Origin: Chloroflexota bacterium
GTDB taxonomy: Bacteria; Chloroflexota; UBA11872; VXOZ01
Assembly: GCA_012270555.1 (NCBI GenBank)
Contig: JAAXIC010000003.1
Coordinates: forward strand, 1 to 64,000
Direction of reading: 5' to 3'
Length of the DNA stretch: 64,000 nucleotides
Shown here: positions 59,273 through 64,000 of the stretch, in pieces
How the letters are laid out: every line of letters starts with the position of its first letter
Numbering within the stretch: position 1 is the stretch's first letter
The notes under the pieces: generated by a model
Databases searched by the model: none
What the model was told of the DNA's origin: nothing
Seen by the model: only the letters and a program-made list of their open reading frames with translations
Program-made: the position numbers and the translations under genes

Positions 59273-60364
59273 ATGCAGGTGCAGATTACGGCGCCGATTC
59301 ATGGCGCGGTGCTCAACCGGCACGACGGACGGCAGGATGACGACGGCTTGCACATTACGGTGCAGGGCGTGGTGAGCGAGGCCGATACGGTGACGATCAA
59401 CGGTAGGGCCGGCTCCGCTAATGTCAAGGCAAGGATCGTTGGCGCGACCTTCACAGCGGAATACACCCTGGACACCCACGAGACCGTGATCACCGCCGTG
59501 GCGGAACGCGGCGGCGAGACTCTCTCCCACACCGTCACGGTGCTCTGGGACCGCAACTCGTTCCCGCGCTACCGCTTCTCGCTGGATGACGACATCTACT
59601 TCTTGCGCGACATCGCCTGCGAGCGGCCGAAATCGCTCTTCGACAACTTCTACCTCGGCTTCATGCGCGACCTGCGGGACCGTTACGGCACGAAGACCCA
59701 CATCAACATCTACTACGCCTGCGAGGACTTCGACCTGCGCCAGATGCCGGATGCGTATAAATCGGAGTGGCGCGATAACGCCGACTGGCTGCAACTCTCG
59801 TTCCATGCCCGCGCCGACCAGCCGCGCGATCCGTACAAAGAAGCCTCGGCGGAGAAACTGCTCACCGACTACCGGCAGGTGCGGGACGAGACGCTGCGCT
59901 TCGCGGGCGAGGAGAGCTGGTCGCACTTCACGACGCTGCACTGGGGCGAGGGCACCCGCCGGGGCTGCCGCGCGCTGCGCCAGGAAGGCATTTGGGGACT
60001 GGCGGGCTACTTCATTCCCGCGCCGGCCCTGCGCGTGAACTACTACCTGGACGCCCCTACCACCGCGTATCTCAACACCCATGACTACTGGAAGGACTTC
60101 GGCGAGGATATTCTGTTCGTGACCCACGACCAGGTGATCAACTCGATCAAGACGCCGGAAGCGGTGGTGGCCCATCTGGAGGTCGTCGCCAAAGACCCCC
60201 ACCGCAGCGAGGTACTGGAACTGATGGTGCACGAGCAGTACTTCCGCAAACACCTGCGGCACTACCAGCCGAACGTGTCCGCGAAGGTGGAAGCGGCCAT
60301 CCGCTGGGCGACCGAACACGGCTATACGTCCGTGCTCTACGAAGAGGGGTTCCTGGGGGCGTAG
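59273..60364 (+). CDS. Ig-like domain plus polysaccharide-deacetylase-like protein
   Basis: A 363-residue protein. Residues 1-95 form a bacterial Ig-like sandwich (VQITAPIHGAVLNRHDG, LHITVQGVVSEADTVTINGR, FTAEYTLDTHETVITAVAERGGETLSHTVTVLWDR). Residues ~100-363 resemble the carbohydrate esterase/deacetylase barrel: RFSLDDDIYFLRDI with the metal-binding aspartate pair, WLQLSFHARADQP with a histidine, HFTTLHWGEGTRRGCRALRQEGIWGLAGYF, and LELMVHEQYF. No signal peptide is visible. AGGGAGGAGG is 12 bp before ATG 59273. The enzymatic call is tentative, since only parts of the NodB motif set are seen. Confidence 0.6.
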   Translation: MQVQITAPIHGAVLNRHDGRQDDDGLHITVQGVVSEADTVTINGRAGSANVKARIVGATFTAEYTLDTHETVITAVAERGGETLSHTVTVLWDRNSFPRYRFSLDDDIYFLRDIACERPKSLFDNFYLGFMRDLRDRYGTKTHINIYYACEDFDLRQMPDAYKSEWRDNADWLQLSFHARADQPRDPYKEASAEKLLTDYRQVRDETLRFAGEESWSHFTTLHWGEGTRRGCRALRQEGIWGLAGYFIPAPALRVNYYLDAPTTAYLNTHDYWKDFGEDILFVTHDQVINSIKTPEAVVAHLEVVAKDPHRSEVLELMVHEQYFRKHLRHYQPNVSAKVEAAIRWATEHGYTSVLYEEGFLGA

Positions 60365-60424
60365 AAAACCCTGGCCGCGGCGCTGATGACATGTTCTGTC
60401 TCTCCTCTGCGGCTTGAGTAAGGA

Positions 60425-60831
60425 TTCGCCCTCACCCCAACCCTCTCCCCCGGGAGAGGGAGCAGCCGCCAAACTGACCAACAGTTTGATCGGCTGGCAC
60501 GTGAAGCAAGAGGGCTGCCAGGCTAGAAAGAAATGGGACGATCTCCCCTGGGAGAGGGAGCTTTCCCCTTTCCCGCGAGTTGTGGCGGCCGCGCCCAGGC
60601 CAAAGCGCAGGTCCTCGCAGCTTTTCCAGACTTTGCCACACATAAGTAGGGGCACGATATATCGTGCCCCTACGTGTCAATCCTGCGGTTGAGACGGGCT
60701 GCTTCAGGTTTCAGTCGCGCCCAAGTTATGTACTCGTAGTCCGGCTCCATTTGCGCCCCTCACCTCAGCCCTTTCCCACAAGGAGAGGGAGAAATTGCAG
60801 CAGCCTCGCGAGCATCTGATCGGTGTGCTCG
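60425..60831. repeat. Gene-free gap with three CCCTCTCC repeats and palindrome copy 5
   Basis: 60428-60463 reads CCTCACCCCAACCCTCTCCC then CCGGGAGAGGGAG. 60540-60570 holds ATCTCCCCTGGGAGAGGG. 60646-60673 is the fifth GTAGGGGCACGAT/ATCGTGCCCCTAC palindrome. 60757-60792 reads CCCTCACCTCAGCCCTTTCC then CACAAGGAGAGGG. No gene. Confidence 0.7.
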
Positions 60832-61725
60832 TTAGCTTCTGCCGGTATCTTCTTCGTCGATGAGCGCGCTGAGGGTGGTATCGAGGGCGGCGGCGATTCT
60901 GGCGGCAGCGCCGATGGTGATGTTCTGTTTGCCCTTTTCCACGGTGCTCAGGTAGGCGCGGTCGAGACCGGCCTTCGTGGCGAGCTCCTGCTGGCTCCAG
61001 CCGCGCTCCTTGCGTAGTTGCTGGACGCGCCGCCCCAAGACTGCCAAGTAGTCCGCAGCGGATTTCGGCTCCTCACGCACCTTCATCAGGCGATTTGCGA
61101 CGCTGATTGCCTCCAAGGGATCGGCGGAGATGAGGTCCGCCGGGATTGCGGCGCGCAATGCGGGATCTGAGAGTCCTACTCCCCCCACGAACACCAACGG
61201 CGCGTTGTCGAGGGACTTGAGCGTGCGGACCGCTTCCTGTGCGACGGGAATGCGATCGCGCTGCGAGAGCGAAAGAATGACCAGGTCCGGTTTGCGTTCG
61301 CGTACCCAGTCCACGAGGTCATTAGTGGGCGTATTCTGTCCTAAGTACGCCACGTCCCACCCCTCCAGATAGAACAGGTCGGCAATGAGGCGCGCGCCCA
61401 CCGCGTGCATCTCGCCTTCCACCGCCGTAATCACTGCCTCGGCCCCGATAGGCTTGCGCCGCCGCGCCAGACCCCGAATGTACGCGCTGTGCTGGAGGGT
61501 GATTTGAATAGCGAGGTGCTCGGCGGCAATGTTCAGGCCGCCGCGGTGCCAGGCATTGCCCACCGCGACCAAGGCGGGGGTGATGACCTCGGTATAGATC
61601 ACGAGCGGATTGATCCCGCGCTCCATGGCGTCCTTGATTACGCGGAACGCCTCTGCTTGATCGCCGGCCAGCAGAGCGGCGGCGTAGCGCTCTTCCAGGA
61701 GGTCTAGCTCCGGTTTGTCTTCCAT
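60832..61725 (-). CDS. B12-binding regulator with C-terminal XRE helix-turn-helix (CarH-like sensor)
   Basis: A 297-residue protein. Residues ~8-85 form the helical cap of cobalamin-binding regulators, with W59-x9-E69-H70 (VGNAWHRGGLNIAAEHLA), the signature of CarH-type adenosylcobalamin photoreceptors. Residues ~95-215 are the B12 Rossmann domain: EGEMHAVG with the lower-ligand histidine H107 and G110, LGQNTPTNDLVDWV, VFVGGVGLSD. The tail from about 225 is an XRE helix-turn-helix (QLRKERGWSQQELATKAGLDRAYLSTVEKGKQNITIGAAARIAAALD). Known CarH proteins carry an N-terminal MerR domain, so both the type and the position of the DNA-binding part differ. Divergent from the fasciclin gene. Confidence 0.85.
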   Translation of the reverse strand: MEDKPELDLLEERYAAALLAGDQAEAFRVIKDAMERGINPLVIYTEVITPALVAVGNAWHRGGLNIAAEHLAIQITLQHSAYIRGLARRRKPIGAEAVITAVEGEMHAVGARLIADLFYLEGWDVAYLGQNTPTNDLVDWVRERKPDLVILSLSQRDRIPVAQEAVRTLKSLDNAPLVFVGGVGLSDPALRAAIPADLISADPLEAISVANRLMKVREEPKSAADYLAVLGRRVQQLRKERGWSQQELATKAGLDRAYLSTVEKGKQNITIGAAARIAAALDTTLSALIDEEDTGRS

Positions 61726-61768
61726 CAGGGCCTCATGTGGAGATTCTAGAAAATGTTGTTGGATATAG

Positions 61769-61797
61769 TTGACATCTTGTAGTGTATATTATATACT
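61769..61797 (+). promoter_or_regulatory. Consensus promoter of the fasciclin gene
   Basis: TTGACA (61769-61774), 17 bp, TATACT (61792-61797). Transcription would begin near 61804, giving an 85-nt leader that contains the inverted repeat CATATGC (61811) / GCATATG (61831). It is nearly ideal, so strong unless repressed. Confidence 0.8.
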
Positions 61798-61800
61798 ACA
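61778..61800. promoter_or_regulatory. Palindromic operator inside the fasciclin promoter
   Basis: TGTAGTGTATA-T-TATATACTACA: 11+1+11 with 10 of 11 pairs matching. It fills the spacer and covers the -10 hexamer, the typical site for a repressor. The B12/XRE regulator gene starts 53 bp away in the other direction, so it is the obvious candidate to bind here and to control itself. Confidence 0.65.
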
Positions 61801-61888
61801 TTCTGTTGGACATATGCCGCACCCGGGTAAGCATATGCTAGGCATATCAAGCAGATTCGTCAAGAAGCCTGAGCACAAGGAGAACACA

Positions 61889-62878
61889 ATGCTTAGGAAC
61901 ATCGTTGGAAGAACCGTAGGAAGTGGCGCTGTGTGGCGGCAACACTTCCGCAAACTCGGGGTAGTTGCCGCCTTAGGCGCCGCCCTGCTGCTCCTCGCAG
62001 CTTGTGGCGCTGATGCGGAGTCCACCCCGGCGGCGGAGCCGGAGGCTCAGCCCGGCACCATCGTAGACATTGCCGTCGACGACGGCAGGTTCCAGACCCT
62101 CGTCGCCGCCCTGCAGGCGGCCGGCCTGGTGGAGACGCTGCAGGGTGCAGGCCCCTTTACAGTCTTCGCGCCCACAGACGATGCCTTCGCCAAGCTGCCG
62201 GAAGGTACCGTGGATGCGCTTTTGCAGGATGTCCCCACTTTGACCGACATTCTCTTGTACCACGTAGTTTCCGGTAACGTCAAGGCCGCCGACGTTGTAA
62301 AGCTCGACATGGCGACCACCGCCCAAGGCGAGTCCGTGTCGATCACCGTAGACGGTGACACCGTGCGCATCAACGATGCCCAGGTCATCATCACCGACAT
62401 CGAGGCGTCCAACGGCACCATTCACGTCATTGATACCGTGCTGCTGCCGCCTGAGCCGGAAGCAGAGCTTGGCACCATCGTTGACATCGCCGTCGGCGAC
62501 GGCAGGTTCGCAACGCTTGTGGCGGCATTGCAGGCGGCTGACTTGGTGGAGACGCTGCAGGGTGCAGGCCCCTTTACAGTCTTCGCGCCCACGGACGATG
62601 CCTTCGCCAAACTGCCGGAAGGCACCGTGGCAGGGCTCTTGAACGACATTCCCACCTTGACCGACATCCTGCTCTACCACGTGGTTGCCGGTAACGTCAT
62701 GGCGGCTGACGTCGTGAAGCTTGACGCAGCCACCACCGTGCAGGGCGGCGACGTGTCGATCACCGTTGATGGTGACACCGTGCGCATCAACGATGCCCAG
62801 GTCGTCATCACCGACATCGCAGCCGCGAATGGCACGATCCACGTCATCGATACCGTACTGGTGCCGCCGCAGAACTAG
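61889..62878 (+). CDS. Lipoprotein with two fasciclin (FAS1) domains
   Basis: A 329-residue surface lipoprotein. A basic N-terminus and the helix VVAALGAALLLLAACGADAE give a lipobox (LAAC). Two FAS1 domains follow at about residues 58-190 and 197-329, each with TIVDIAVxDGRFxTLVAALQAAxLVETL, GPFTVFAPTDDAFAKLPEGT, LTDILLYHVVxGNVxAADVVKLD and GTIHVIDTVLLPP. FAS1 domains serve adhesion or matrix contacts. Within the two domains a 77-bp DNA block (62129 and 62546) is nearly identical, showing a recent internal duplication or conversion. The ATG at 61889 has AAGGAG at 6 bp. Probably under the divergent B12/XRE regulator. Confidence 0.92.
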   Translation: MLRNIVGRTVGSGAVWRQHFRKLGVVAALGAALLLLAACGADAESTPAAEPEAQPGTIVDIAVDDGRFQTLVAALQAAGLVETLQGAGPFTVFAPTDDAFAKLPEGTVDALLQDVPTLTDILLYHVVSGNVKAADVVKLDMATTAQGESVSITVDGDTVRINDAQVIITDIEASNGTIHVIDTVLLPPEPEAELGTIVDIAVGDGRFATLVAALQAADLVETLQGAGPFTVFAPTDDAFAKLPEGTVAGLLNDIPTLTDILLYHVVAGNVMAADVVKLDAATTVQGGDVSITVDGDTVRINDAQVVITDIAAANGTIHVIDTVLVPPQN

Positions 62879-63028
62879 GGAGAAGCAGAGGAGACTAGCA
62901 GAGAAAGTCCTCCAACAGACGGGAATTTCCACCGGTCACTCTGCTCGCGCAGACTAGGGCAGTATTTGTCACACATCCTTCGCTCGCTCTAGTCTGCACG
63001 CGGCAGGACGTGCGCTTTCAGCATTGAC

Positions 63029-63057
63029 TTGACACCAGAGTGAACAGTCTTTAGGCT
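63029..63057 (+). promoter_or_regulatory. Promoter upstream of the DUF378 gene
   Basis: TTGACA (63029-63034), 17 bp, TAGGCT (63052-63057). It precedes a short reading frame with a good ribosome site and then the DUF378 gene. Confidence 0.55.
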
Positions 63058-63075
63058 ACGCAGGGAGGACAGCAT

Positions 63076-63228
63076 ATGCAAAGACTCAGGCTGTCTAGCA
63101 GTATGAAAGCAGCGCCCCGGCCACCAGGGCAGCCACGTCGCTCTCAGGAAGCGATCGGGTTACGCGGGGTAGCGGGCAGCTTTCACGTGCCGGCCGCGTC
63201 GGCGGAAGGAGGGGATGAGCGGCTGTAG
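63076..63228 (+). CDS. Possible 50-residue leader or small protein
   Basis: ATG 63076, with GGGAGGAC 5 bp upstream, to TAG 63228. The product (MQRLRLSSSMKAAPRPPGQP...) is basic and proline-rich and resembles no family I know. It lies between a promoter and the DUF378 gene (35-bp gap). Translation is plausible from the ribosome site only; codon content does not strongly support it. Confidence 0.3.
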   Translation: MQRLRLSSSMKAAPRPPGQPRRSQEAIGLRGVAGSFHVPAASAEGGDERL

Positions 63229-63263
63229 AGTAATTTTCACGTTGGAACCGAAGGAGAAGACGC

Positions 63264-63479
63264 ATGGAAATCGTTGAAGTCCTTGTCTTGATCGTTGCCG
63301 CCGTGGGCGCCATAAACTGGGGCCTCGTGGGCTTGGCGAAGTTCGATCTCGTAGCTCTGATCGCAGGCGGCCTAAAGTTCGGCGACATCAACACTATTTC
63401 GCGCGTTTTGTATATCGTTGTTGGCATTTGCGGCCTTGCCGCCCTCTATTTTGGGCTTCTCAACGGCAACGGCGCGTAG
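63264..63479 (+). CDS. DUF378 family small membrane protein
   Basis: A 71-residue protein with two membrane helices: VEVLVLIVAAVGAINWGLVGL and SRVLYIVVGICGLAALYFGLL. The AVGAINWGLVGLxxFDLVAxI stretch and the YxxVGxxGL segment are the DUF378 signature. The function of the family is unknown. The ATG has AAGGAG at 8 bp. It follows the fasciclin gene by ~385 bp with its own promoter. Confidence 0.9.
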   Translation: MEIVEVLVLIVAAVGAINWGLVGLAKFDLVALIAGGLKFGDINTISRVLYIVVGICGLAALYFGLLNGNGA

Positions 63480-63910
63480 TGTTCCCGTGAATGAAGAAGT
63501 GCTGCCGCCGTTTGCTTTGAGACGGTTGCAGTCAGCTTGTCGATAGAACCGACTAAAGGAAGAAGCGAGGTCGCACGGTCGTTCGTGTGTCCTCGCTTCA
63601 GTTATTCTATCGCTCTTGTCTCTTTTGCGTGACCTTGCCAAGCAGTTGGCATCAAGCTGGACAAACCGGATGCCTCCTTACCCCAATGTTGTCGCACGCG
63701 GGGGCTTTGCCCCGCGGACAAAGTGGCAATGAATACCGCGCCTCACGTCCCCGGTAGCGTAGGTTTGCAACCCCGTATCGAGTACGGGGCAGGCTCTGCG
63801 CCCGCCTGTCAGCGCCTGCCATTTCCCCTCACTCCGGCCCTCTCCCCAGGGAGAGGGAGTTTTCTGGCTGCCAGCGGGAAGAGATCAAAGCCGGACAGGG
63901 GAGGCGGGCA
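63480..63910. repeat. Gene-free end region: hairpin and dispersed repeats
   Basis: 63562-63599 is a hairpin with 9-bp arms GAAGCGAGG / CCTCGCTTC but no T run, possibly a weak terminator of the DUF378 gene. 63698-63712 is GCGGGGGCTTTGCCCCGC. 63750-63800 is the composite GGTAGCGTAGGTTTGCAACC then CCCGTATCGAGTACGGGGCAGGCTC. 63828-63862 is the CCCTCTCCCC...GGGAGAGGG palindrome. Confidence 0.6.
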
Positions 63911-64000
63911 TTATGTACACTGCCAGGCCGGGTCGATGTTGACCGCGCCAATGTCCCAATTCTGCATGCTCCAGGCATCACCGTCGCGCACGAAGGTATA
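63911..64000 (-). CDS. C-terminal end of an unidentified protein (partial)
   Basis: A minus-strand frame enters from the right edge and ends at TAA (63911-63913). The visible 29 residues read YTFVRDGDAWSMQNWDIGAV then NIDPAWQCT. The sequence looks like a genuine beta-rich protein end. I cannot name the family. Confidence 0.5.
   Translation of the reverse strand, partial: YTFVRDGDAWSMQNWDIGAVNIDPAWQCT

Noticed and set aside
63562-63599. Rho-independent terminator after the DUF378 gene
   Set aside because: The hairpin is good but is followed by AGTTATTCT with no T run, so it is only noted as a possible weak terminator.

Overview
The window is bacterial chromosomal DNA of high GC content. It carries about 47 protein genes, one tRNA and many short palindromic intergenic repeats. 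The best-fitting group is Chloroflexota (uncultivated, possibly marine or host-associated): an RNase J, parAB, a DarA-type c-di-AMP receptor, a threonine-synthase/MoaD pair under a SAM-I riboswitch, a GH15 glucoamylase-like enzyme, and scattered catabolic genes (PhyH, Gfo/Idh/MocA, TIM-barrel isomerase, SelA-like PLP enzyme). This placement is an inference from gene content; no rRNA or other marker gene is present.

Layout. 0-6.5 kb: a GNAT acetyltransferase and two tandem 897-residue GH38-like glycosidases. 6.5-15.3 kb: parB and parA, an oxidoreductase, an MBL-cupin fusion, an epimerase, aroQ, an SDR and leuB. 15.4-21.4 kb: a transposase scar, rnj (RNase J), ftsK and a fabF-like synthase. 21.5-27.8 kb: an accessory stretch with a proteasome-like Ntn-hydrolase operon ending in a strong terminator, an amidohydrolase, a methyltransferase, an orphan ABC permease, a MntA-HepT pair and a Phd-PIN pair. 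27.8-31.7 kb: cca and a GH15 enzyme. 31.7-32.4 kb: a gene-free stretch with several DnaA boxes, a candidate oriC. 32.5-44.5 kb: mostly plus-strand metabolic genes, with minus-strand moaE and moaD. 44.5-51.3 kb: a 47-residue basic protein, an MFS exporter, a methionyl-tRNA synthetase behind a leader-peptide attenuator, a SelA-like enzyme and an orphan solute-binding lipoprotein. 51.6-57.3 kb: a small coiled-coil membrane protein, a homocysteine methyltransferase, tRNA-Pro(CGG), darA, an isomerase, and the SAM-I riboswitch / threonine-synthase-like / MoaD-like unit. 57.4-64 kb: a DUF1971-globin fusion, a retropepsin pair, an Ig/deacetylase-like protein, a B12-binding/XRE regulator divergent from a two-domain fasciclin lipoprotein, and a DUF378 protein.

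Three regulatory units deserve most attention. (1) A complete SAM-I riboswitch with its own promoter lies upstream of a threonine-synthase-like gene and a MoaD/ThiS-like carrier ending in GGAA. This suggests protein-thiocarboxylate homocysteine synthesis, possibly from O-phosphohomoserine. (2) A regulator with the CarH photoreceptor signature W-x9-EH is fused to a C-terminal XRE helix-turn-helix instead of an N-terminal MerR domain. It faces a consensus promoter with a 23-bp palindrome between -35 and -10. (3) A textbook attenuator precedes a MetRS gene: promoter, 30-codon Met-rich leader peptide, mutually exclusive hairpins and a terminator. The MetRS gene has a single in-frame TAG in an otherwise intact reading frame.
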